From Chlorobiota bacterium (lineage in GTDB: Bacteria > Bacteroidota > Ignavibacteria > SZUA-365 > JAADGX01), in contig JAADGX010000004.1 in the NCBI GenBank assembly GCA_013152135.1, forward strand, positions 1 through 6,810: a DNA stretch of 6,810 bases. The letters are read 5' to 3'. Shown piece by piece: positions 1 to 5,983 of this stretch; position 1 is the stretch's first letter; every line of letters begins with the position of its first letter. The notes below the pieces were generated by a model, which worked only from the letters and a program-made list of their open reading frames with translations, did not search any database and was not told the origin of the DNA. The position numbers and the translations under genes are program-made.

Positions 1-456
1 CTGTGAAGCGGTTTCCGAGACGGCCCGCATCACAAGAATCTTATCGAGCACTGCTTCACGCGACCATTCGTCAAAGCGCGACCGGCACGTCAGCATGTTC
101 CCGGCTTCGAAATACAGTTCAACACCAAAACCGGACGCGGCGCGAGCCAGTATTTCCCAACCAGGAAACACACGCATGTACATCTGCTCAAGCATATAAT
201 GGTCGTCTTCTACACGCAGGCTCAACGCACCCCGAAACCCTTCTTTCAACACCTTGGCAGGAAGGGGCTCGAACGTATCGAACAGTGTGAGAAGGGATTT
301 ATCCTCCCCGGGTCCGAGCCGGACTTGTTGCATCACGCGCTTGACGACGCGATAATACGTATCATCCTCGTTTTCAAAAACGTGCCAGGTACCGTCCGCC
401 CGCAACCGCCTTGCTGCTTTTCCCAAACGGGCAACAGCGATTTGCTTGTACTTCAT
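1..456 (-). CDS. Hypothetical protein, 3' end beyond left window edge (partial)
   Basis: I do not recognise this protein. On the minus strand an uninterrupted frame starts at ATG 456-454 and stays open for 152 codons to base 1, so the C-terminus lies outside the window. The start is MKYKQIAVARLGKAARRL, a basic N-terminus. It is followed by a mixed region with ENEDDTYYRVVKRVM (about residues 28-42), LFDTFEPLPAKVLKEGF (about 67-83), and an aromatic-rich part with YMRVFPGWEILARAASGFGVELYF (about 101-124, in two pieces YMRVFPGWEI and GVELYF). There is no signal peptide, membrane segment, CxxC pair or nucleotide-binding loop, so it is probably a soluble cytoplasmic protein. An in-frame TGA at 474-472 limits the start to 456 or later. 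No strong Shine-Dalgarno sequence precedes it. It lies downstream of ugd across a 98-bp gap holding a palindrome, so it may be separately regulated. That it is coding rests on the long open frame and balanced composition. The function is unknown. Confidence 0.75.
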   Translation of the reverse strand, partial: MKYKQIAVARLGKAARRLRADGTWHVFENEDDTYYRVVKRVMQQVRLGPGEDKSLLTLFDTFEPLPAKVLKEGFRGALSLRVEDDHYMLEQMYMRVFPGWEILARAASGFGVELYFEAGNMLTCRSRFDEWSREAVLDKILVMRAVSETASQ

Positions 457-473
457 TTGTGCACCGCAACTTC

Positions 474-503
474 ATACACGGTATCACGCATCATACCGTG
501 TAT
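474..503. repeat. Perfect 11-bp inverted repeat upstream of the left-edge gene (candidate operator or RNA hairpin)
   Basis: The arms are ATACACGGTAT (474-484) and ATACCGTGTAT (493-503). They are exact reverse complements around an 8-base spacer (485-492). The repeat ends 17 bases before the ATG of the left-edge gene and lies downstream of the ugd stop. No T-run follows on either strand, so it does not look like an ordinary intrinsic terminator. The half-site centres are 19 bp apart, close to two helical turns, which suits a dimeric DNA-binding regulator. On the minus strand a weak extended -10-like string (TGTTATTCT, 517-509) lies just upstream, which would put the palindrome near a transcription start. 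The operator role is inference; a 5'-UTR hairpin is equally possible. Confidence 0.6.
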
Positions 504-530
504 CAGGTAGAATAACATCGCCCTGCTTCT

Positions 531-547
531 ATCCGGACAAGCCGGAT
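531..547. repeat. Short inverted repeat just after ugd
   Basis: ATCCGG (531-536) and CCGGAT (542-547) are perfect 6-bp arms around a 5-base loop. The repeat begins 7 bases after the ugd stop codon, read on the minus strand. It could be a weak transcript-end hairpin for the operon. No U-run follows, so I do not call it a terminator. A stem this short can also occur by chance. Confidence 0.3.
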
Positions 548-554
548 GTCGTCG

Positions 555-1901
555 TCAACTCGCCTGGTCGATCCGCGCGGGAGGTCTCCCTATGGATTCG
601 TAATGGAATCCGGCCCGCGCCATTTCTTCAAGGCCGAAGACGTTGCGTCCGTCAAAAATCACGGGAGCTTTCAACCGGGCCTTTATTTCATCGAAATCCG
701 GTTGCCGGAACTCGTTCCATTCCGTAATGATCAACAACGCATCAGCACCTTCCAGTGCCTTGTACGGCTCTTCCGTAAAGTCGATCCTGTTGCCGTAGTA
801 AATGCGGGCATTTTCGATAGCCTCGGGATCGTAAGCGGAAAGCGAGGCTCCGGCTTCCAGGAGACGATCGCACACTTTGAACGCGGGTGCCTCGCGCACG
901 TCGTCGGTATTGGGTTTGAAGGCAAGTCCCCACACCGCGAATCGCCGTCCCTCGAGATTCCCTCCGTAATACCGCTTGATTTTTTCAAAGAACATCCTGG
1001 GCTGATCAGCGTTGATATCTTCCACCGCCTTTACCAGCCGAAGCGGATGCCCGGCTTCCTCGGCGGATTTCTGCAACGCTTTGACGTCCTTTGGGAAACA
1101 GCTTCCCCCGTAACCGACCCCCGCGAACAGAAACCGTTTCCCGATGCGCGAATCCGTACCGATACCCCGTCGCACGTTATCAATGTCGGCTCCGAGAATC
1201 TCGCACAGGTTTGCCAGATCGTTCATGAACGAAATGCGCATGGCGAGGAAGCTGTTGGCGGCGTATTTCGTAATCTCCGCACTTCGCTCATCCATCACGA
1301 TGATGGGATTACCCGATCTCACAAACGGTTTATACAGGGCTACCATGATGTCGATCGCCCTTTGCGACGAAGAACCGATCACCACGCGATCAGGACGGAG
1401 ACTATCTTCGACCGCAAAACCCTCACGTAAAAATTCAGGGTTGCTGACGACGTCGAACTCGCCGGAATAGTGTTGCGCAATGGCCTCGCGCACTCTTTCG
1501 GAAGTACCGATAGGAACGGTACTCTTATCAACGATGATTTTATATGGTTGCGGCTGATGCCTGCCGAGGATTGTCCCTATTTCAGAGGCGACATCAAGGA
1601 CATACCTCAAGTCGGCGGAACCATCCTCGTTGGGTGGTGTAGGCAGGCAAAGAAAAATGATATCTGAAGCCAGCACCGCTTCTTCCAGGTTATCGGTGAA
1701 CTGGAGTCGATGTTCCTTGAAATTACGGAGGTAAATCTCGAAGAGTCCTGGTTCATAAATCGGTATTTCTTTGTTCTGGAGTTTTTCCAGCTTTGTCTTG
1801 TCGTTGTCGACGCAGATAACAGTATTTCCGTTTTCCGCGAAACAAGTGCCGGACACGAGTCCGACATACCCTGTTCCGATTACCGCGATCTTGTGAGGCA
1901 T
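555..1901 (-). CDS. ugd: UDP-glucose 6-dehydrogenase
   Basis: This enzyme oxidises UDP-glucose to UDP-glucuronate in the cytoplasm using two NAD+, and supplies glucuronate and derived sugars for surface polysaccharides. The 448 residues match the family length. In order they show the N-terminal Rossmann motif IGTGYVG (8-14) with the ribose-binding acidic residue in CVDND (30-34), the STVP loop (127-130), NPEFLREG (154-161), and the helix with TKYAANSFLA (211-220). The catalytic motif GVGYGGSCFPKD (261-272) has the nucleophile at Cys268. The C-terminal UDP-binding domain carries LAFKPNTDDVREAP (326-339). All key residues seem present. The start is ATG 1901-1899; an in-frame TAA lies 24-26 bases upstream of it with no other start codon between. 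It follows the SIS isomerase gene by 50 bp with no visible terminator and is probably the last gene of the operon. Bacterial paralogues may act on UDP-ManNAc or similar substrates, but the motif set here is typical of Ugd. Confidence 0.95.
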   Translation of the reverse strand: MPHKIAVIGTGYVGLVSGTCFAENGNTVICVDNDKTKLEKLQNKEIPIYEPGLFEIYLRNFKEHRLQFTDNLEEAVLASDIIFLCLPTPPNEDGSADLRYVLDVASEIGTILGRHQPQPYKIIVDKSTVPIGTSERVREAIAQHYSGEFDVVSNPEFLREGFAVEDSLRPDRVVIGSSSQRAIDIMVALYKPFVRSGNPIIVMDERSAEITKYAANSFLAMRISFMNDLANLCEILGADIDNVRRGIGTDSRIGKRFLFAGVGYGGSCFPKDVKALQKSAEEAGHPLRLVKAVEDINADQPRMFFEKIKRYYGGNLEGRRFAVWGLAFKPNTDDVREAPAFKVCDRLLEAGASLSAYDPEAIENARIYYGNRIDFTEEPYKALEGADALLIITEWNEFRQPDFDEIKARLKAPVIFDGRNVFGLEEMARAGFHYESIGRPPARIDQAS

Positions 1902-1951
1902 AAAGTCTAGATTCCGTTGTACGAATTATTGAAATATCGAGAGGATCGTCT

Positions 1952-2530
1952 TCATCGCTTCCCATCTCTTTCAGCCATCCGCCGCTTCACCTCTTCAGCT
2001 ACGAAATGGAACAGGATGCTGTGAATGGCTTCCGTTGCGCACATGTCCGGGAGCTCTGTGTGCACGTTGATGTCAGCCAGGGAATGGAGTCGTCCTCCAT
2101 CGAATCCGGTGAAGGCAACCGTGAGAAGATCGTTGGTTCGCGCCCACTCCACCGCGCGAAGAACGTTGGCGCTGTTACCCGATCCACTGATGGCTATCAG
2201 TAAATCACCAGGGCGCGCGAATGTTTTCAATTGTTGAACGAAGATATGCTCGTAGCCTTCGTCGTTGGCCAGAGCAGTCATGAAGCTGCTGTTGTCCGTC
2301 AAGCTGAGGGCGCGGAGTCTCCGTACCTGCGCCGGATCGCGAAGCGTCCCCTTGGCAAGGTCCTGCGCAAAATGCGAGGCATTCGCCGCCGAGCCCCCAT
2401 TCCCGATCACGAACACGGTTTTTCCGGACTCATAAACGTTTAGCAAGGCATCCACGACCTCTTCAACGTTCGCTTCTGGTATAGATCGTGCATGACCCGT
2501 CACATGTTCTATGTAATCAGACAATTTCAC
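1952..2530 (-). CDS. gmhA: SIS-domain phosphoheptose isomerase (GmhA-like)
   Basis: The likely reaction is sedoheptulose 7-phosphate to D-glycero-D-manno-heptose 7-phosphate, the first step of activated heptose synthesis. The product is 192 aa, the same length as E. coli GmhA. It is a single SIS domain with the phosphate-binding segment VIGNGGSAANASHF (41-54), then LTDNSSFMTALANDEGYEHIF (77-97, read as LTDNSSFMT and NDEGYEHIF), ISGSGNSANVL (114-124), FTGFDGGRL (140-148) and the C-terminal helix TEAIHSILFH (166-175). Aligned by eye with E. coli GmhA, the active-site or zinc positions H61, E65, Q172 and H180 become H53, D57, E167 and H175. All four could still bind metal, but two differ in identity. 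The start is GTG at 2530-2528; no ATG, GTG or TTG lies upstream before the in-frame stop. A 114-bp gap separates it from the upstream kinase gene. DiaA-like or other sugar isomerase roles are less likely, given the kinase and nucleotidyltransferase neighbours. Confidence 0.82.
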   Translation of the reverse strand: MKLSDYIEHVTGHARSIPEANVEEVVDALLNVYESGKTVFVIGNGGSAANASHFAQDLAKGTLRDPAQVRRLRALSLTDNSSFMTALANDEGYEHIFVQQLKTFARPGDLLIAISGSGNSANVLRAVEWARTNDLLTVAFTGFDGGRLHSLADINVHTELPDMCATEAIHSILFHFVAEEVKRRMAERDGKR

Positions 2531-2644
2531 AATGCGAACCCACAGTTTACAATTTCGAAAATACGCCTTCCCGTTCCGTCATCAAAACCAGCAAGCTTAT
2601 TGTAGTTCCGCGGTCGGGCTTGTTTGAATACTTGTATCCATTCG

Positions 2645-3631
2645 CTACTTCCAACTATAACGGCGATAATTGAAGATGATCTTGCTGCCATCGGGCTCGA
2701 ACAAGAAGGGCATCTCGCGGTATTGGCTCATGGCTTCCCGGAGTTCATCCTGCCGGTGCCGCGGACAGTAGCACAGGAGAAAGCCGCCGCCGCCGGCGCC
2801 AGCGATTTTCCCGCCCAGTGCGCCATGCGCTCGTGCAATATCGTACATCGTGTCAATTTCCTCGTTCGAGACGTTGGACGAAAGCTTCTTTTTCATCTGC
2901 CAGTTTTCATCAAGCCAACGTCCTATCTGTTCATAATCCCGATTGAGAATACTTTCCCGTGTCTTAACGGCCAGGTCTTTTATCATGTCGAGGTAATCGA
3001 GCGTAGAGGCGATACGCGAACGCTGCTCGGTGAGAATCGTGGCGGATTTACGGGTCGTGTTCGTGTAAAACAGAAGAAGATTCGAACCAACCCTGCGTTT
3101 TTCTCCTTCGGCAATTTGCAAACGGTTGACGGTAACGTCTCTTCCTTCCAACACGATTTCACAAATTCCACCAAACGCGGCGATATACTGGTCCTGCCTT
3201 CCAATCGGTTTCTTGCAAATATCGATCTCGATTTCGCAGGCCTCCCGCGCGAGTTGTTCCGCGGGCACCTGCCGCCCCGAGTACATGTATAGCACATTGA
3301 GCAATCCAACGGTCAAGCTGCTCGACGAGCCAAGTCCGCTTCCTTCCGAGGGAATATCGGCAAGCATGGAAATCTCGATACCGCCATCGACGCCGGTTTT
3401 TTTCATCGCTTCCCTGACCAGCTCGTGCTGGATCTCGTCAACATGACGAACGATTTCCTTCTGCATATAGGAAATATAAATGAGATCATCGTAACGCTCT
3501 TTCACGATGACGTACACGTATTTATCGATCGCAGTACTGATGACCAGTCCGCCCCGTGTCTCCGAATAGTCATCGAAGTCCGTTCCCCCGCCCGCGAGAC
3601 TGATCCTGAGAGGTGTCTGGGAAATAATCAT
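2645..3631 (-). CDS. hddA: GHMP-family sugar kinase, probable D-glycero-alpha-D-manno-heptose 7-phosphate kinase
   Basis: It probably phosphorylates heptose 7-phosphate at the anomeric carbon with ATP to give heptose 1,7-bisphosphate in the cytoplasm. Numbering from ATG 3631, the 328-residue protein has the N-terminal substrate motif TPLRISLAGGGTDF (6-19), the ATP-binding glycine/serine loop PSEGSGLGSSSSLT (94-107), GRQDQYIAAFGG (144-155) with the likely catalytic Asp147, and the third GHMP motif KIAGAGGGGFLL (275-286). 'PLRIS-AGGGTD' and 'GRQDQY' together are the HddA-type signature, as opposed to galactokinase or mevalonate kinase. The frame also opens at a TTG at 3655, giving 8 extra residues (MQTSASNT). 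That start has a weak GGA upstream, but family members normally begin MII(R/S), so I choose the ATG. It lies 64 bp after the nucleotidyltransferase gene. The substrate is inferred from family and neighbours; a related GHMP sugar kinase activity cannot be excluded. Confidence 0.88.
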   Translation of the reverse strand: MIISQTPLRISLAGGGTDFDDYSETRGGLVISTAIDKYVYVIVKERYDDLIYISYMQKEIVRHVDEIQHELVREAMKKTGVDGGIEISMLADIPSEGSGLGSSSSLTVGLLNVLYMYSGRQVPAEQLAREACEIEIDICKKPIGRQDQYIAAFGGICEIVLEGRDVTVNRLQIAEGEKRRVGSNLLLFYTNTTRKSATILTEQRSRIASTLDYLDMIKDLAVKTRESILNRDYEQIGRWLDENWQMKKKLSSNVSNEEIDTMYDIARAHGALGGKIAGAGGGGFLLCYCPRHRQDELREAMSQYREMPFLFEPDGSKIIFNYRRYSWK

Positions 3632-3695
3632 GGTATTGCTCGCGCTTGTTTGCAAGAATATCCAGCAGAAGGATCATCGGTCTTGAATCTAACAA

Positions 3696-4418
3696 TCATA
3701 TTTCTTTTCCATTCCAATTAACGGCATGTAGTATTTTCGGCCATTCCCGCTCCGCCGCCTCCAGCGACGATACCGTGCCAATATCCCGCAAGTACTCGTG
3801 CATCCGATATCCCTGGATATCGCCAACCAACCGGGGAATCAGGTCATAGCCGATATCGGTCATCTTTCCAGTTATTCTTTCCAGCAATTCCGTTGAAGCT
3901 ATGTACACTCCCGCGTTTGCGAGACGCGATTTCGGCTGCGCGGGTTTTTCTTCAAACGAAACGACACGGCCACTTTCGTCCAGCATGGCGATACCTCGAG
4001 TGGACGGATTGTCCATCTCCTTCAGCGCCATGGTCAACACTGCACGTGAACCGGTATGGGTCGCCATCATTTCAGCGAGATTGATATTCGTGAGATTATC
4101 AGCGTAACATATATAGAACGGCTCGCCGTCGGATATAAAAGCCCTGTTTGCCCGTAACGTCCCCGCGCTGCCGAGAAGCTTCGGTTCAAACGTGGTGTGG
4201 ATATCCATCTTTGTTGAATAGCTTGCGAGAAAAGACTCGACGAGATCCGGAAAATGATGCGTATTAATCAGAACTTCGGAGACACCGTGAAACTCCAGGA
4301 GTTCCAGCCACCATTGCAGCATCGGTTTCCCGCATACCTTCACCAGACATTTCGGCATCGAATCGGTAAGAGGACGAAGGCGTGTTCCCACTCCCGCCGC
4401 CAAAAGGAATGCTTTCAT
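3696..4418 (-). CDS. hddC: Sugar-1-phosphate nucleotidyltransferase, probable heptose 1-phosphate guanylyltransferase
   Basis: This protein transfers a nucleotide from an NTP to a sugar 1-phosphate. In this operon the likely acceptor is heptose 1-phosphate, giving GDP-heptose (or another NDP-heptose). The 240 residues form one nucleotidyltransferase domain. The nucleotide-binding loop is LAAGVGTRLRPLT (6-18) followed by PK (22-23) and GKPML (30-34). Further motifs are LINTHH (50-55), the base-contacting GSAGTL (83-88), metal-binding Asp in YADN (105-108), FEEKP (155-159), NAGVYI (168-173) and DIGT (212-215). No hexapeptide-repeat acyltransferase tail is present, so it is not GlmU-like. The start is ATG 4418-4416, 18 bp after the SDR gene stop, indicating co-transcription. 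The motifs cannot distinguish GDP from ADP, CTP or UTP, nor heptose from mannose or glucose. HddC is therefore a context-based name; mannose-1-phosphate guanylyltransferase or glucose-1-phosphate nucleotidyltransferase are the alternatives. Confidence 0.8.
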   Translation of the reverse strand: MKAFLLAAGVGTRLRPLTDSMPKCLVKVCGKPMLQWWLELLEFHGVSEVLINTHHFPDLVESFLASYSTKMDIHTTFEPKLLGSAGTLRANRAFISDGEPFYICYADNLTNINLAEMMATHTGSRAVLTMALKEMDNPSTRGIAMLDESGRVVSFEEKPAQPKSRLANAGVYIASTELLERITGKMTDIGYDLIPRLVGDIQGYRMHEYLRDIGTVSSLEAAEREWPKILHAVNWNGKEI

Positions 4419-4436
4419 TGCTCGATAGTACAGCGT

Positions 4437-5561
4437 CTATTCATCACCGGACTTATGCGTTGCGCGAACAACGTTGAGTTTTTTCATCGTGGTTTCGGCA
4501 TATTCAAGGATATCCTCGATATTTTCCTGTTGTTGCAAGTATTCAGCGTATTCTCTTACCGAATCATCCGCCGTTCGTTTCGGGCTCCATCCAAGTTCGC
4601 GCAACTTAGACGAGTCGGAGCACGCATTGCGCGTATCACCAAAACGGTATTCACCGGGGATCCTGGGAGTAATGTGCTCCTTGCCGAAGACTCCAGCCAC
4701 GATGCGATCGAACTCGAGCAGGGTATAAGCTCGCCCTCCTCCCACACAAAACTGCTGGTAATTCGCCCGGTCATCCTCGAGCACCAGCATGTTGGCATCA
4801 ACCACGTCGTGAATATTCACGAAATCCCGGCACTGCTTTCCATCTTCGTAAATCGTCGGTGAGCGATCGAAATAGTAATGAAGCGAGAAGATGCGGCAGG
4901 CGCCGCTGTAGGCATTGTAGAATGACTGTCGCGCCCCTTGCACGATGGAATACCGGAGTGCTACCGAAGGGATGCCGTAGCGCTTTCCCAACGTCAACGT
5001 CATCAATTCCTGCGCGTGTTTTGAAAGCGCGTACTGATTCGGAGGACTGGTCACGCTTTCCGGAGTCCACTGCCATTGCATGGGACGACCTTGTTCATCG
5101 AGATGGTCGAAGACACCGCGATCAAGCTGCTCGGCCGGGCGCGGACCCGGTACAACAAGGTTGCCGTCAAGAGTCTTGTAGAGCCCTTCACCGTTCACGA
5201 ACTGGGATGAAGCAACGACCACCTTTTTCACCGGTAGATGGTCCTCAACAATGATCTCGTAAAGCAGGGCTGTACCCACCGCATTGACATGAAAAAAGGT
5301 GGAAAAATCGGGAAGGTAATCCTGGTAGGCAGCGAAATGAAAAACGACATCCACACCACGTAATGCTTTTCTCACGTCCTCCTTACTGCGAACGTCGCCG
5401 AGTATAAATTCGGCGTTATCCGAAAGGTATGGGGGTTTGCCTTTCAAATGAACCGGCTTTTGCAAATTATCCAGGATCCGCACATCGTATCCACGTTGCA
5501 GAAGAGCATCGACGGTATGAGAACCGATAAATCCCGCTCCGCCTGTTACCAATGCCAGCAT
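4437..5561 (-). CDS. NAD-dependent epimerase/dehydratase (extended SDR), nucleotide-sugar modifying
   Basis: The protein acts on an NDP-sugar through a tightly bound NAD(H); the exact reaction (epimerisation, dehydration or decarboxylation) is not readable. Of 374 residues, the N-terminus is a Rossmann fold with VTGGAGFIG (5-13), an acidic NAD-ribose residue at Asp31, GDVR (55-58) and FHFAAYQDY (74-82). The active site has VASSQ (116-120) and the YxxxK pair Tyr177/Lys181 in NQYALSK (175-181). The substrate domain shows RYSIVQG (203-209), RDFVNIHDVV (245-254) and a C-terminal GDTRNACSDSSKLRELGW (308-325). An insertion-like stretch of about 40 residues (roughly 130-172) sits between the catalytic Ser and Tyr. 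The C-terminus ends in a charged helical tail (about 333-374). The start is ATG 5561-5559 with a GAGGTGA ribosome site 7 bases upstream. It is the first gene of the operon. Possible substrates are UDP-glucuronate made by the downstream Ugd, or the activated heptose. Confidence 0.88.
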   Translation of the reverse strand: MLALVTGGAGFIGSHTVDALLQRGYDVRILDNLQKPVHLKGKPPYLSDNAEFILGDVRSKEDVRKALRGVDVVFHFAAYQDYLPDFSTFFHVNAVGTALLYEIIVEDHLPVKKVVVASSQFVNGEGLYKTLDGNLVVPGPRPAEQLDRGVFDHLDEQGRPMQWQWTPESVTSPPNQYALSKHAQELMTLTLGKRYGIPSVALRYSIVQGARQSFYNAYSGACRIFSLHYYFDRSPTIYEDGKQCRDFVNIHDVVDANMLVLEDDRANYQQFCVGGGRAYTLLEFDRIVAGVFGKEHITPRIPGEYRFGDTRNACSDSSKLRELGWSPKRTADDSVREYAEYLQQQENIEDILEYAETTMKKLNVVRATHKSGDE

Positions 5562-5568
5562 GTAATTA

Positions 5569-5575
5569 TCACCTC
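5569..5575 (-). promoter_or_regulatory. Ribosome binding site of the SDR epimerase gene
   Basis: GAGGTGA on the minus strand lies 7 bases before ATG 5561. It is the best Shine-Dalgarno sequence in the window and fixes the start of the first operon gene. The other genes have weak or no such sites. Confidence 0.7.
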
Positions 5576-5641
5576 ACGTTCAATCCAATTCCTGTTTAAC
5601 GCAATCGCGCTGTTCAAGATTAAAATACCACGGCGAACTCA

Positions 5642-5670
5642 ATTATCTGCATACTTTTTCTTCTCCTCAA
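5642..5670 (-). promoter_or_regulatory. Candidate sigma70-type promoter of the nucleotide-sugar operon
   Basis: Read on the minus strand, TTGAGG (5670-5665) and GATAAT (5647-5642) are separated by exactly 17 bp. They match the -35 consensus at 4 of 6 and the -10 at 5 of 6 positions. Transcription would start near 5635, giving a leader of about 74 nt before ATG 5561. The position, upstream of the first gene and downstream of a terminator, supports it. Bacteroidota proper use a different -7/-33 consensus, so the call depends on the host having a standard housekeeping sigma factor. Confidence 0.5.
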
Positions 5671-5925
5671 GAAACTACTGGAAGACGCTTCCCCGCTTAC
5701 AATATCCGGAGCCACGTCCCATGGATAAACATGCTCTACTGCCACCAAGAGGTGTTTCAGATTACATGAGGGGTTCCTCGCCTCGAACCACGGCAACAAC
5801 CGCTGGATCTTTCAAGGCAGATTCAAGGTGGACCGCTTTCTCGCTTCAATGAGATGCACACGAAGCCACGGTGCTTCTTCCCGCCTGGAACGATAGCCAC
5901 AGGTCCATGAATAATGGCCAAATAC

Positions 5926-5962
5926 AAAAAACACCCGGCCATGAAACATGACCGGGTGTTTT
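5926..5962 (-). terminator. Intrinsic terminator of the secreted-protein gene
   Basis: The arms AAAACACCCGG (5928-5938) and CCGGGTGTTTT (5952-5962) pair perfectly. In the minus-strand RNA the stem continues through a U-G wobble and four more pairs to a UUU loop (5944-5946). The minus-strand transcript ends in a run of six U (5931-5926). The hairpin begins 21 bases after the TGA at 5984-5986. It should end transcription of that gene and insulate the operon downstream. A shorter T-run (5959-5962) on the plus strand could give weak activity in the other direction. Confidence 0.92.
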
Positions 5963-5983
5963 CAATCAGTGAAACTCGATGGA

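Larger units (their letters stand above)
5563..5925. other. Intergenic / leader region without a secure gene
   Basis: This stretch of about 360 bp lies between the terminator after the secreted-protein gene and the first operon gene. It holds the candidate promoter and the ribosome site. No tRNA, repeat array or insertion sequence is visible. On the minus strand one frame is open from 5811 to a TAA at 5622-5620. From TTG 5799 it would encode 59 residues (LLPWFEARNPS..., ending IIEFAVVF), but with no ribosome site and a rare start. A plus-strand frame also crosses it (ends 5852) and looks random. The region could be a long 5' leader, a decayed gene or an unrecognised small gene. Confidence 0.4.

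Noticed and set aside
546..1430. Plus-strand open frame of 294 codons
   Set aside because: It lies entirely antisense to ugd, whose catalytic motifs are intact. The translation has no recognisable motif and an atypical His/Arg/Pro-rich composition, so it is a shadow frame.
2624..3292. Plus-strand open frame of 222 codons
   Set aside because: It is antisense to the GHMP kinase gene, which carries all three family motifs. The predicted peptide has no family features.
3632..3655. TTG start at 3655 for the GHMP kinase
   Set aside because: It adds only MQTSASNT before the family-typical MIISQTPLRIS start, so ATG 3631 is preferred, though the TTG cannot be excluded.
4254..4862. Plus-strand open frame of 202 codons
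   Set aside because: It spans antisense across the junction of the nucleotidyltransferase and SDR genes, with no motifs and no ribosome site.
5620..5652. Ten-codon leader peptide on the minus strand (ATG CAG ATA ... TAA) preceded by GGAG
   Set aside because: The GGAG and ATG coincide with the predicted -35 and spacer, so they would not be transcribed from that promoter. So short a frame is weak evidence, and no attenuator hairpin follows.
5729..5750. Possible ops/JUMPStart-like element (minus strand GGCAGTAGAGCATGTTT)
   Set aside because: Only about 11 of 17 positions fit the enterobacterial ops consensus. It also lies upstream of the predicted transcription start, so it would not be in the transcript.
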